A DNA stretch of 64,000 bases from Anaeromicropila herbilytica (GCF_016591975.1 NZ_AP024169.1:4388501-4452500); one strand, 5' to 3'. Positions 17,288-26,606 are shown, counted from the stretch's first letter. Numbers and translations are program-made. The notes: generated from the letters alone by a model not told the origin.

Positions 17288-19789
17288 CTAGAATTCTTCT
17301 TCTTGTTTTCTAAGTTTTTTCTTATACAAACCAATTGTTGTTTTTCTAGCAATTGGGATTCCACCCGCAACGATTACTAGCTGAATAAGCACAAACATCC
17401 ATGTCTTTACGATTGGTTTTTTAGCAGTTGGTTTATTTACAATTGGCATATCTGTCATTCCTGTATTATCCATAGGCGTAGCCCCTTGAATAGTCGCCTC
17501 GAATGGGAACTCTTTATCTATGGTATCACCATTACTATCTTCATACGAGATAACTAGTACACCTTTACTTTGACCTTCTACCGTTGGTGTTACTTCAATT
17601 TCTTGCATATCACTGCTTCCTGCTTCTACATTACCTATATATATCATATTACTTGTAGCAGTAAAATCACCTTTTACACGAGCCATAACATTATTTAAAG
17701 TAGAACGTCCCATATTATAGAATTCAAAGTTTAGTGTAGTAGGCATATTAACAGTTGCTGGTCCATTAGTACCTACAGCAATGTTATTGACTACTGGTCT
17801 CGCATTCTCTAGAACTGGTATATTTAGTGTCTCTGATTCAATTACTGAATCCGAAACCCCACTTGATGTTTTTACTTTTTCTAGACCTACATAATCATAT
17901 TCAAATTTAACTTCAATTGGATACGCTTTGGTTACTGAGTCTGATTTAATCTTTAATTGAACTGTCTTTTCTACGGTATCTCCAGCTTTTATCGTTGGAA
18001 TATAAAAGGTATTACTGCCATTAATAATTGAAAACACATTATCTGCGGATGATATTGTAACTTTAATATTATTAGCGCTGATATTGCGGTTCGTATTATT
18101 GATTGCGAATTTAAACTTAAAAGTCTTACCTGCTACTAGGTTACCTTTACCAGTTGAAAATTTAGAAATAATCAGCTTAGGCTTACTTTTTTGTGCACCT
18201 AGATCATTTACAACATCTCTAATATATAACTTAGCTGTATCTGTGTATTCTTTTCCTGATGCTATCTTATATGCTAAGGAGACATCCAGATCGTTAAGTC
18301 CTTCTGGTATTGATTTTGATACTTCTAATTGCATAGTGATCTGTTTCTTCTGCCCCGCTTTTAAACTTTCTACATAAGTATAAGGCTCCGAAGTAGTAGG
18401 GCTAAAATTAGCATTAGTCAGATTCGTTGCTGCAATCTTCATTTCTTTAATATCTACTTTACTCTTATTCTGAATAGTATAGGTAACACTTGCATTTGCA
18501 CCTGCTTGAGGGGCTGATGGACTTTGTATTACATCACTTATGATTAGATTAGGCTTACCATCTGCCGCAACTCCATCTGCTGCTGCCACTTCAAGATATA
18601 CATTGGATTTTACTGTATAATCATTTCCAGCGCTATCCGTATAACTAATTTCTAAAGCTAACGTTTTTACCCCTGATGTTGCTGTCTTTGATACAATCAT
18701 AGGAATCTTTATTTTTGTTTTTCCTCCTGATGATAGATCACTTGCAGTTATTTTCTCTGTAGTATAGTTTGGTATTAATCCTTCTGAAGAATAGCCATTC
18801 GTAACTGCTACTTTAATAGCCTTTGCTTTTGCAGCGCCTTTATTTCTAAGACTTACAATAAAATTAAAATCTTTACCTGCTTTTATATTGTTTGCATAAG
18901 AAGTATTTGAGATGATTACATCTGGAATGTTCGCTGTACTCTTGATAACATCAAGATAGATTGTTGAATCTTCTGTTTTATCCTCTCCATCTACTGTCTT
19001 ATATTTCATCGTAACCGTTAATTTTTTCTTTCCTGCTTTTGCTGTCTTTGATACCATTAATGGTACAACTACATCCGTTGTAGTTCCTCCAGTGATTGAA
19101 CTTAAATTGAAGCTACTTGAATTGTAATTAGGTAATATTCCATCGTCTGCATATCCATCCAATGATACTTTTACCTTATTAGCTGCAAGATCACCTGCAT
19201 TATTAATTGATAATCTTAGGTTAAACTTCGCACCTGATTCTAGTGTTGCATTATAAGAAGTATTGGATACGGATAAATTAGCTGCCGCTTTTTGATTTGT
19301 TACTTCAATAACAACAGGATCTAGACTTACTTTTTGTGTTTTATTACCACTCAATAATTTTACTTTAAAATTCAATGTTAGATTATAGTCTGTAGCTTTT
19401 GCTGTCTCTTTTACATTTAAGGTAAAACGTACATAAGTGTTAGAATATGTATTAATTGTATCTGTTGCTTTAATTGATGATTCATCCGATATCTTACCTG
19501 TAGTTGAATAAATCATATCAATCTTAGAATCTAGTGTAAATGGTGTATCTTTAAGATCTACGGATATAACTGGATCTTTTGTTACTACATTTACCGATTT
19601 TACAGGAACTAAAACCGTAACTTTTGAACCTGCTATTGCTTTTATAGGATCCATATTCTCGCCTAATATAATCTCTGGTACAGGATCTGCTACATCCTCC
19701 GCTAATACTTTTAAGGAATAATGGCTTCCACTCAATAATAAGATTAATAACAGAGCAATCCACCTTTTTAATCTAATAAACTTTTTCAT
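17288..19789 (-). CDS. Large exported CARDB/NEW3-type repeat protein with C-terminal membrane anchor
   Basis: The 833-residue protein has a signal peptide (MKKFIRLKRWIALLLILLLSGSHYSLKVLA) followed by about six Ig-like repeats of the CARDB/COG1361 type. Each has a phrase like NxGxxxAKxxKVxxx...GxxxxxxxPxxVSKTAxxGxKxLxxxxxY: ISVDLKDTPF, SVSNTSYNATLESGAKFNLRLSINNAG, ISNTSYANNIKAGKDFNFIVSLRNKG, and so on. A transmembrane segment lies near the C terminus (VKTWMFVLIQLVIVAGGIPIA) with a basic tail. Two in-frame upstream ATGs exist (19825, 19801), but 19789 gives a normal signal peptide and has GGGG 6 nt upstream. The gene lies in an operon between the ATPase and the repeat protein, so it probably serves the MacB-like transporter on the outside. 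The leader shares a conserved block with that of the gene ending at 37983. Confidence 0.88.
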   Translation of the reverse strand: MKKFIRLKRWIALLLILLLSGSHYSLKVLAEDVADPVPEIILGENMDPIKAIAGSKVTVLVPVKSVNVVTKDPVISVDLKDTPFTLDSKIDMIYSTTGKISDESSIKATDTINTYSNTYVRFTLNVKETAKATDYNLTLNFKVKLLSGNKTQKVSLDPVVIEVTNQKAAANLSVSNTSYNATLESGAKFNLRLSINNAGDLAANKVKVSLDGYADDGILPNYNSSSFNLSSITGGTTTDVVVPLMVSKTAKAGKKKLTVTMKYKTVDGEDKTEDSTIYLDVIKSTANIPDVIISNTSYANNIKAGKDFNFIVSLRNKGAAKAKAIKVAVTNGYSSEGLIPNYTTEKITASDLSSGGKTKIKIPMIVSKTATSGVKTLALEISYTDSAGNDYTVKSNVYLEVAAADGVAADGKPNLIISDVIQSPSAPQAGANASVTYTIQNKSKVDIKEMKIAATNLTNANFSPTTSEPYTYVESLKAGQKKQITMQLEVSKSIPEGLNDLDVSLAYKIASGKEYTDTAKLYIRDVVNDLGAQKSKPKLIISKFSTGKGNLVAGKTFKFKFAINNTNRNISANNIKVTISSADNVFSIINGSNTFYIPTIKAGDTVEKTVQLKIKSDSVTKAYPIEVKFEYDYVGLEKVKTSSGVSDSVIESETLNIPVLENARPVVNNIAVGTNGPATVNMPTTLNFEFYNMGRSTLNNVMARVKGDFTATSNMIYIGNVEAGSSDMQEIEVTPTVEGQSKGVLVISYEDSNGDTIDKEFPFEATIQGATPMDNTGMTDMPIVNKPTAKKPIVKTWMFVLIQLVIVAGGIPIARKTTIGLYKKKLRKQEEEF

Positions 19790-19860
19790 TCTTGTCCCCA
19801 TGCCTTTCAATTTTTGATAACCCATTAAAGTTTTGAAATCCCTAATAGGTATGGTAGATG
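19789..19860 (-). promoter_or_regulatory. Conserved leader block, copy 1 (CARDB gene)
   Basis: In gene orientation: ATTAGGGATTTCAAAAC, then GGGTTATCAAA and TGAAAGGCATGGG before ATG. It is homologous to 39900-39975. Confidence 0.5.
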
Positions 19861-19872
19861 TTTCAATACTAT

Positions 19873-20718
19873 TTATTTTCCATTTAGTTCTTCTTGTTCT
19901 TGTATTAGTTCTTTTTCTTGTATCTGTTCTTTTGCTTCTATCTCTTCCTCACTACTATTTTCTTGAGTCTTACTCTCCCTCTTTTCTCTTACATCATGAA
20001 CGATCTCGACTTCTTGTATTTTCCCATCTAGGATATGAATAATCTTATCTGCATAATCTGCTAGTCTCTTATCATGTGTAACCATAACAATGGTCTGATT
20101 ATTTGTTTTTGCAATTGATTTAATTAGATCCATTACTTCCATCGTGGTCTTAGTATCTAGATTACCTGTAGGCTCGTCTGCAAATACGATCTCAGGCTTT
20201 GCAACAAATGCTCTTGCAATACCAACTCTTTGTTGCTGTCCACCACTCATTTCTTTCGGTTTATGATTTAATCTTTTCTCCAACCCAACTTTAATGAGCA
20301 TTTCTCTTGCTAGTTTTTTACGTTTCTTTGTATTTACTCTTTTAAAAACAAGCGGAAACTCCACATTTTCTAACGCAGTCATCGAATTCATTAAATTATA
20401 AGATTGAAAAACAAAGCCTAAATATCTTTGTCTGAATTTTGCAAGGCTCTTTTCATTCATTTTATGAATATTTTTACCTTTTATGATAATTTGTCCACTT
20501 GTAATTCGCTCAATTCCAGCCATTAAATTTAATAACGTAGACTTTCCAGAGCCAGAAGTACCTAGTAGACAACAGAACTCTCCTTTTAGTATCTCAAAAT
20601 CCACGCCATCAACCGCACATATCTTTTCATGACCCATGCGATATATTTTCTTTACATTTTTAACTTCAATAACCTTCTCTATCTCTGTAGCCAATCTTTC
20701 TCTCACCCCTTTTACCAT
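19873..20718 (-). CDS. ABC transporter ATP-binding protein, LolD/MacB type
   Basis: The 281-residue ATPase has Walker A LLGTSGSGKSTLLN, Q-loop FVFQSYNLMNSMTALENVEFPL (typical of the LolD/MacB/FtsE group), signature MSGGQQQRVGIARAF, Walker B IVFADEPTGNLD and H-loop VTHD. The last ~50 residues are a highly charged Glu/Lys/Gln tail (REKRESKTQENSSEEEIEAKEQIQEKELIQEQEELNGK), unusual for this family and probably a coiled coil. It is first in the operon with the CARDB protein, repeat protein and FtsX-type permease. The annotated ATG has AGGA 10 nt upstream; a TTG eight codons later with GGGGTGAGAG is an alternative start. Confidence 0.95.
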   Translation of the reverse strand: MVKGVRERLATEIEKVIEVKNVKKIYRMGHEKICAVDGVDFEILKGEFCCLLGTSGSGKSTLLNLMAGIERITSGQIIIKGKNIHKMNEKSLAKFRQRYLGFVFQSYNLMNSMTALENVEFPLVFKRVNTKKRKKLAREMLIKVGLEKRLNHKPKEMSGGQQQRVGIARAFVAKPEIVFADEPTGNLDTKTTMEVMDLIKSIAKTNNQTIVMVTHDKRLADYADKIIHILDGKIQEVEIVHDVREKRESKTQENSSEEEIEAKEQIQEKELIQEQEELNGK

Positions 20719-21060
20719 ATGATTGCTTATCCTATTCTAAGATATTGATTCTCCTTTTTCCGTTAATCAAAATACTCCAGATTCCACTTTTGGCGAATGT
20801 TAGTAGTTTATCTTTTTACTTCCATACTATATTAATATTATTACTGATTAACTATATAAAATCTTAAATTTTCCTTACTTTTTATAGCAGTAAACACAAT
20901 ACATCATCTATAATATAGTATTCCTATATATGATTTTATTTTATATCCAATATAATTTGAGCACATACGTAAAAAGGCTTTGACTAATTAATAGCCAAAA
21001 CCTTTTATCCTTCTGATATTATATTCCTTTCTAATAAATTTCTTTTATTAACTCAATCCA
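20719..21060. other. Intergenic region with the AI-2E gene terminator
   Basis: No gene is seen. 20971-21006 is a terminator for the minus-strand gene ending at 21061 (arms AAAAGGTTTTGGC/GTCAAAGCCTTTTT). The rest is AT-rich and should hold the promoter of the ABC operon starting at 20718, but no convincing -35/-10 pair was found. Confidence 0.6.
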
Positions 21061-22266
21061 TTATTCTGATTCTTGATCTTCTAACTCTTTTTGTTGCTCT
21101 TTCATATCAATTCGGTAATCAATAAAACGTACAAATAATAATTTAATAAATGCACCCACAGGTACTGCTAATAACATTCCAAATAATCCACCTACTGCAC
21201 TACCGAAGATTAACGAAATAATAACCAATAGAGGATGTATCTCAATACACTGACTTAATAACTTTGGTCCTATGATATTAGCATCTATGGTTTGAATAAC
21301 TAATAATACAATAACTCCTATAATCAGATGCTTAATATCTCCATTCATTAAACATACAAGAATTGTTCCCGCATAAGCGATGAATGGTCCACAATAAGGA
21401 ATTAGATTACCAATACCTGCAATAATACCAATTAGTACAGAGAATTTAATACCAACAATTGATAATGATATTCCAATCAAGAACATCATCACCGTTGCAT
21501 CCATTAACTGACCTCTAATATATCCTGAGAACACGCTGTCCGCATCTTTTATTAATCCACGAACACGATGATTGGTTCGATCATTAAATAGTGCATAAAA
21601 CACTTTGCTAATATAAGCTTTTATAATCTTTCCATCAATCATAAAGTATATACCAATAATTAAGGTAAATAAAAATGTTGTTAAATAACCGGAGAAATTA
21701 CTTAATGAAGAAACTGCACCATTCGCAATTTCCTTTATTATTCCTAATATATAGGTTGATGCTTGTTTGATATAATTTGAAAATTCCACTGATTGTATAT
21801 CAATGCTATTTAATTTTTGAAGTAATGTATTATATAAATCATTAATGGAACTTACATATTCTTTACTAAGAATAACAAGGTCATCAAAATTAGCTACTCG
21901 TAATTGATCTGTAACACTATACACTAATAATGAGATGATTACTGCAATAAATACTAATAAAATTAATATTGTTGTTATAACACCATACATTCTTAGTGAT
22001 TTTTGTTTCTTTTTCTTTAAAAACTTAATCTTACCATATTGCTTTTCAAAAAATACAACCAGAGGTTCTACTAAATAAGCAAAGACAAAACCAAATATTA
22101 CAGGTTTGACTACAGAAAAGAACCATGATAATTTCTCAAAGATTCCATCTAATATTACTGGTGCATTTTTAGCAACAAGACTAAGTGAATAAATAACAAT
22201 GCACGTAATAATTACATAAATCGCAACCTGTGTATATTGCTTATTCATTTTATCCTTTAGTTTCAT
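21061..22266 (-). CDS. AI-2E family transporter (UPF0118 membrane protein)
   Basis: The 401-residue protein has about eight transmembrane segments and belongs to the AI-2E/PerM family (PF01594). The family pattern is visible in WFFSVVKPVIFGFVFAYLVEPLVVFFEK near the N terminus, the extracytoplasmic helical region around 115-200, and the C-terminal GIGNLIPYCGPFIAYAGTILV...IDANIIGPKLLSQCIEIHPLLVIISLIFGSAVGGLFGMLLAVPVGAFIK. Members have been linked to autoinducer-2 export or to Na+/H+ antiport; the substrate is undecided here. Its ATG overlaps the stop of the cytidylate-kinase-like gene by 4 bp (ATGA), so the two are translationally coupled. Confidence 0.93.
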   Translation of the reverse strand: MKLKDKMNKQYTQVAIYVIITCIVIYSLSLVAKNAPVILDGIFEKLSWFFSVVKPVIFGFVFAYLVEPLVVFFEKQYGKIKFLKKKKQKSLRMYGVITTILILLVFIAVIISLLVYSVTDQLRVANFDDLVILSKEYVSSINDLYNTLLQKLNSIDIQSVEFSNYIKQASTYILGIIKEIANGAVSSLSNFSGYLTTFLFTLIIGIYFMIDGKIIKAYISKVFYALFNDRTNHRVRGLIKDADSVFSGYIRGQLMDATVMMFLIGISLSIVGIKFSVLIGIIAGIGNLIPYCGPFIAYAGTILVCLMNGDIKHLIIGVIVLLVIQTIDANIIGPKLLSQCIEIHPLLVIISLIFGSAVGGLFGMLLAVPVGAFIKLLFVRFIDYRIDMKEQQKELEDQESE

Positions 22267-22883
22267 TCACTATCTCCTTTTAAAATAAACGTTTTAATGC
22301 ATTGCACTGCATGATCAATGCCTGTGTAACTTGTATTAATTGAGAAGTCATAATTTTCAGCCCTTCCCCATTTTTCGTTGGCATGATAATTATAGTAATT
22401 TGCTCTTCTTTTATCAATCTTTAAGATGTTCTCTTCTGCCTTATGTTCTACAAGCCCATACTGCGTTGTAGCTCTCTTAACCCTATCTTTTATGTCCGCC
22501 CAGATAAAAATATTAACTAATTCTTTTCTTCCCTTTAGAATATAGTCCGCACATCTTCCTACGATAACACAAGGGCCTTCGCTTGCTACTTTTCGTATTA
22601 CATCAGCTTGTGCTAAATAGATTCTATCATCTAAAGAAAGGTTGGTGAATCCTAATTCGCTATTACCATAAGAGCCCATTCCCATTGCTATGGAGTATAG
22701 TAAGCTATTGGTAATCTTCTCTTCAGCCCTTTCAAATGCTTGCTCAGAAAAACCACTTTCCTTAGCTGCTCTAGATATTAACTCACCATCATAAAATGGG
22801 ATTCCTAATTCCTTCGCAAGCTTTTCACCAATTTCTCTTCCACCACTACCATATTGTCTACTGATTGTTATCACTTTTCTCAT
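22263..22883 (-). CDS. Cytidylate kinase-like family protein
   Basis: The 206-residue P-loop protein is of the cytidylate-kinase-like family (PF13189). It starts MRKVITISRQYGSGGREIGEKLAKELGIPFYD, where GSGGREIG replaces the canonical Walker A GPDGAGKS of Cmk. It continues with AQADVIRKVASEGPCVIVGRCADYIL and INTSYTGIDHAVQCI, both family hallmarks. True Cmk phosphorylates CMP/dCMP; the substrate of this shorter branch is not established. The ribosome binding site is AGAAGGGAG. Immediately upstream is the hairpin leader element C2, and downstream is the coupled AI-2E-family gene. Confidence 0.92.
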   Translation of the reverse strand: MRKVITISRQYGSGGREIGEKLAKELGIPFYDGELISRAAKESGFSEQAFERAEEKITNSLLYSIAMGMGSYGNSELGFTNLSLDDRIYLAQADVIRKVASEGPCVIVGRCADYILKGRKELVNIFIWADIKDRVKRATTQYGLVEHKAEENILKIDKRRANYYNYHANEKWGRAENYDFSINTSYTGIDHAVQCIKTFILKGDSE

Positions 22884-22894
22884 AAAAGCTCCCT

Positions 22895-23019
22895 TCTGTC
22901 ACCTAAGGCGACGTACAAATCAAGGGTGTGAAACGCTTTATTTCACACTAACGTCCATGCCTGCGACTTGCTCGCAGGCCTAAATTCAACGTGTGAAACG
23001 CTTTATTTCACTCTAATCA
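22895..23019 (-). repeat. Multi-hairpin leader repeat, copy C2 (upstream of the cytidylate-kinase-like gene)
   Basis: This is the best-preserved copy. In gene orientation it shows GTGAAATAAAGCGTTTCAC, CCTGCGA-GCAAG-TCGCAGG, GTGTGAAATAAAGCGTTTCACAC, and GTCGCC-TTA-GGTGAC. The last hairpin ends next to the Shine-Dalgarno AGAAGGGAG. The GTGAAA-type unit occurs twice within the element. It aligns with 1722-1876, and its last hairpin with 27751-27771. Confidence 0.75.
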
Positions 23020-23154
23020 CACCATTCTTATCTGAGATTATTCCATATCCATTCGTGTTGTTTTGAAGTTCTTTTTGTTTATATAAATAGTATATATAAT
23101 TCCTTATATTTTTGCAATAAAAATGTAAAATATGGCATTTATTTGCTATTGAGT

Positions 23155-23679
23155 TTACAATTCTATTATAATTAATGCTGTTACAACAATATCATCATTA
23201 CCATCCCTATGTATAGAGTGATTATCGAATGTAACTTTCGCCTGAAAAGCTTGATTTCGTTGACTTTCATTCATAAGTGCTACTTCACCTTTTTTAGTAA
23301 GTTTTCTCGATTCTTTTTCTTCATTTTCATAACTTAGTACTACCTCATAAGGAATACTAGCAGTTCCTAAGGCATTAAATGAGATAGCCTGTGAACTACG
23401 ATAGAATATATTACATTGTACCGAATACGCATCCTCTTGAACATCAAAACTTTCACTTATTTGCTTTTTGAGTACGATACTCGGCCGTTTTACTTTCTTT
23501 TCTTCTTGTATGTCAGGATGGCTTTCATTAAAAACAGGACGATCTAACACCCACTTTTTAGGGCTCCTTATCATGACCTTCCAGGGATTACTTCTATTTT
23601 CTACCATTTTAATTATACCACTAATATTCTCAATGTATTCACCTACAACATAAGCGGTTTCTTCTTTATTATCCTCCAT
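23155..23679 (-). CDS. Hypothetical protein, 174 residues, paired with the DUF11 gene
   Basis: I do not recognise a family. No signal peptide or membrane segment is visible. It is mostly beta-type sequence with a central basic stretch (EEKKVKRPSIVLKKQISES) and a C-terminal half (SVQCNIFYRSSQAISFNALGTASIPYEVVLSYENEEKE...) that reads like an Ig-like or jelly-roll domain. It starts 15 bp after the DUF11 gene with a GGGAAGGGAG site, so the two are made together and may form one structure. Confidence 0.7.
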   Translation of the reverse strand: MEDNKEETAYVVGEYIENISGIIKMVENRSNPWKVMIRSPKKWVLDRPVFNESHPDIQEEKKVKRPSIVLKKQISESFDVQEDAYSVQCNIFYRSSQAISFNALGTASIPYEVVLSYENEEKESRKLTKKGEVALMNESQRNQAFQAKVTFDNHSIHRDGNDDIVVTALIIIEL

Positions 23680-23694
23680 GTTTCTCCCTTCCCT

Positions 23695-25869
23695 CTAAGT
23701 TAATAAAGCAGCTTGATAAGTAATCACACAACTACCTTCACTATCTAGATCACCAATTCGTATTCCCTTCTCAGGATTTGCGTGAAAAGCTACTCCTTGA
23801 TTAATTCTTGTTGAATTCTTTACATAGGACATACCTTGTTGGATTTTATCTGTTACAATAATATTATGAACACTGACATTACCTATATTAGATACTGTAA
23901 GTGTAAAACTAATTCGATCGCCTGGCTTTCCTATCAGTATCTTATCTGATATTTTATCTATCTCTAATCTCGGAATCGTCTGTTTTAGTTCTTTACTTGT
24001 TTGAGATTTAAATCTTGCAACATATCCTTCTTCTGCATCTTTATAGATTCCTGATACCTCTACTTGATTATGGATGCTTCCTTTATATGTATCATAATCT
24101 ATGAGTCCGTCTTCCTCTTTTCTAATTTTAATCTTGTATTCAAGATTACATACATGACCTGATTCAAGAGACTCTAGAATTACTCCCGATGCAATATCGC
24201 ATCTTTCATCTTTACCATTAATTCTTACGACAGGGCTATATATTGCATTTCCTTTTAAATTATGTAGTATCACTATATTAGAGATAGGAAATTTACTGAT
24301 ATTTTTTATGGTTTCTTTCATAACAATGCTATTATTCACATTCTCGCTTTCATTTTCCTTGCTCTTTTTTGCTTCCATTTGAATGTAAAAACCGTCATTT
24401 TCTTTGATAAATGTAATCGGATTGCTCGTTGTATATTTTTCTTCCTCTAGTTCCTGACAGTAATAATGCACTGTTGCAAATGTTTTATATTCATGGAAGC
24501 TATTCTGTGCCTTTGCTTTCAGTCTATAACTTACTACAACACTTAATCCTCCACATGGTATTGGAGTTAGTTCTCCTAACATAAAATTAATTTCATTCTT
24601 ATGTTTGGATACACCATGTTTGTGGTTCGTAACTGTTATTCCATCTTCTAGTACTATCATTTCATCTGGTATACTATCTGTTACAAATACATCCCGTACA
24701 CAACTGCTTCCCTCATTCGAAATAGTTAATGTTACTATGATTTCATCTCTTTCATTAACAAAATGACTTGAAACCTCTTTATTAATCGTCACTTTATTAT
24801 TAACTGCATCAAACTCTAATCCTACTGCATTAACTAAATAACCTGCTCCTTCTGTATGAAATGTTAGGTCAAGACTTTCATCTAACCCTGTTACTTTGTC
24901 TGATACGTCAATTGCTGTAATATCCCATCCTACCCTTGCACCGACAGTAGCATCGTATATCATAGATGAGGTCTTTAACTTATGATTTTTATCACCTAAT
25001 GTTCCTGTTTTATCCAGCATGCCATCCATACCATTGATCTGACCTGCAAAAAAATGATGTGCAAGATTGTTTGATCCAAGCAATGCTTTTTTTCTTAATC
25101 GATTATTTTCACTTCCAAAATATACTTCACTTCCTAAAGTATGATACCCTCCCATAGAAGCGCTTAATAAGAGCTTCGCATTATTTTGATACTCTTTTGG
25201 AATCTTAATATCATCTATTATTAATGAAATATTTTTATTCTTATATTCAATTATTTCTCCACCTACATAAAGACTAACCTGGCGACATTCTAAATGCTCC
25301 ACAGTCTCATAGATAACCGCGAGTGTCCATCCACAAAAGGAATAGGAATCTTTCGCAAACAATACTGACGGAACATGCCCCACCCCATATACCCCAGATT
25401 TTTGATACTTAACCAATTCTGTCACTTCGGCTGTCCTTATGTAGAATAGATCATTCTCAAATAGTGAAAATCCCCTATCAAACCTTGTCTCGGCAGACGG
25501 AGTTATTTTATGACCTTCTTCCATTCCAGGCGTCCATAGAATTATATCATCATCTATTTTATCCTTTACAGAATACTCCGCTCCATCATATATTATTTTA
25601 CTTCTACCTCCCCAGATTAACTCGGCATATAGAATCTCTATGTCATCTGGTAATACTAGATTGGCATTTGAACGGTTCTTTGTATAATCATTTGTCGTTT
25701 GGAATCCAAAGTCTTGAAACGATAGATTATTATCTGTTGTTATAAAAGCACCAATACTATGGTGCGTTCCGGCCAATAATTCCTTTTCTTTTTTGGATAC
25801 ACCAAGAGTATTTCCTGTAAATACGATTCCGCCATATATTTGCTTATTGAACCGATTGACAAATGACAT
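23695..25869 (-). CDS. DUF11 repeat protein without signal peptide
   Basis: The 724-residue protein has an N-terminal ~360-residue module containing YAELIWGGRS, a long beta-rich part and CGWTLAVIYETVEHLECRQVSLYVGG. This 'GWxLxVxYE' module is common in surface proteins that also carry DUF11 repeats. Two clear DUF11 domains follow: about 365-465 (VNERDEIIVTLTISNEGSSCVRDVFVTDSIPDEM) and 635-724 (GKPGDRISFTLTVSNIGNVSVHNIIVTDKI), with a degenerate one between (ETIKNISKFPISNIVILHNL). Unlike most DUF11 proteins it starts directly with MSFVNRFNKQIYGG and has neither signal peptide nor sorting signal. That would suit a protein assembled inside the cell, for example in a spore layer; this is only an inference. 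Confidence 0.85.
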   Translation of the reverse strand: MSFVNRFNKQIYGGIVFTGNTLGVSKKEKELLAGTHHSIGAFITTDNNLSFQDFGFQTTNDYTKNRSNANLVLPDDIEILYAELIWGGRSKIIYDGAEYSVKDKIDDDIILWTPGMEEGHKITPSAETRFDRGFSLFENDLFYIRTAEVTELVKYQKSGVYGVGHVPSVLFAKDSYSFCGWTLAVIYETVEHLECRQVSLYVGGEIIEYKNKNISLIIDDIKIPKEYQNNAKLLLSASMGGYHTLGSEVYFGSENNRLRKKALLGSNNLAHHFFAGQINGMDGMLDKTGTLGDKNHKLKTSSMIYDATVGARVGWDITAIDVSDKVTGLDESLDLTFHTEGAGYLVNAVGLEFDAVNNKVTINKEVSSHFVNERDEIIVTLTISNEGSSCVRDVFVTDSIPDEMIVLEDGITVTNHKHGVSKHKNEINFMLGELTPIPCGGLSVVVSYRLKAKAQNSFHEYKTFATVHYYCQELEEEKYTTSNPITFIKENDGFYIQMEAKKSKENESENVNNSIVMKETIKNISKFPISNIVILHNLKGNAIYSPVVRINGKDERCDIASGVILESLESGHVCNLEYKIKIRKEEDGLIDYDTYKGSIHNQVEVSGIYKDAEEGYVARFKSQTSKELKQTIPRLEIDKISDKILIGKPGDRISFTLTVSNIGNVSVHNIIVTDKIQQGMSYVKNSTRINQGVAFHANPEKGIRIGDLDSEGSCVITYQAALLT

Positions 25870-26253
25870 ATAATTTCTCCTTTAGCATATTATCTAGTAC
25901 TATCATATGCGAATAGAAAAAGTTACATGAACATTCCATAAAAAAATAGATAGAATCTCCTTCTTCTGTGACTAAGTTACTGTATTCAAATTATATTTCT
26001 TATATAATATAAATATAAAGATTCAAGGGAAAGAAGCGAAATCTAAGTTTACTGAATGTATACCGTGTATAAATCAATAGATTAAGTGAAAAAGAAAAAC
26101 GCTTTCACCCTCAACGTTTGTGATTTCACCTTTGCAAGCAAGTGAAATCACTTCACTAAATTGTGAATATGTGCTACCTTTCCCTAAACCATGATATCAA
26201 TTTAAATAATATCTCAATAGTAAAATATGAATTATATTATAAGGAGGATTCCC
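25870..26253. other. Intergenic region between divergent DUF11 and thioredoxin genes
   Basis: No gene is seen. A perfect 10-bp hairpin GTGATTTCAC...GTGAAATCAC lies at 26119-26150, preceded by a weaker GTGAAA...TTTCAC unit. On the minus strand CATATGATA (about 25901-25909) resembles a mother-cell -10 element upstream of the DUF11 gene, but no matching -35 was found. The thioredoxin gene has a clean AAGGAGG site. Confidence 0.5.
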
Positions 26254-26571
26254 ATGAATACTGTAAAAATAACTCGTGATAATTTTGAAAAAGAGGTTCT
26301 TCACTCTGATACGCCAGTCTTATTAGACTTCTGGGCTAATTGGTGTGGCCCATGTAAAATGCTATCTCCAACCGTTGATGAAATTGCTCTAGAAGTAAAT
26401 GATGTGATTAAAGTATGTAAAGTTAATATTGATGAAGAACCTGAATTAGCTTCTGCTTTTCATATAATGAGCATTCCTACACTTGCTGTATTTAAGAATG
26501 GAAAGGTCATTAATAGTTCCGTAGGTGTTAAACCTAAAAATGAGATTCTTCGAATGTTAGAAGTAAAATAA
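26254..26571 (+). CDS. Thioredoxin
   Basis: The 105-residue thioredoxin has active site WANWCGPCKM (the Cys-Gly-Pro-Cys pair near 30-33) and the cis-proline segment MSIPTLAVFKNGK. It reduces protein disulfides using a thioredoxin reductase; the reductase at 40625-41551 is the only one in the window. The start at 26254 is fixed by AAGGAGG 8 nt upstream; the frame extends nine codons further up but has no ribosome binding site. It is monocistronic and followed by a terminator at 26607-26664. Confidence 0.95.
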   Translation: MNTVKITRDNFEKEVLHSDTPVLLDFWANWCGPCKMLSPTVDEIALEVNDVIKVCKVNIDEEPELASAFHIMSIPTLAVFKNGKVINSSVGVKPKNEILRMLEVK

Positions 26572-26606
26572 AAACAATAAAGTATATCTATTATTCAAAA
26601 ATAATT

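Noticed and set aside
25895..25925. Sigma-K/sigma-E promoter for the DUF11 gene
   Set aside because: CATATGATA fits a -10, but no -35 element at the right distance was found. It is kept only as a remark.
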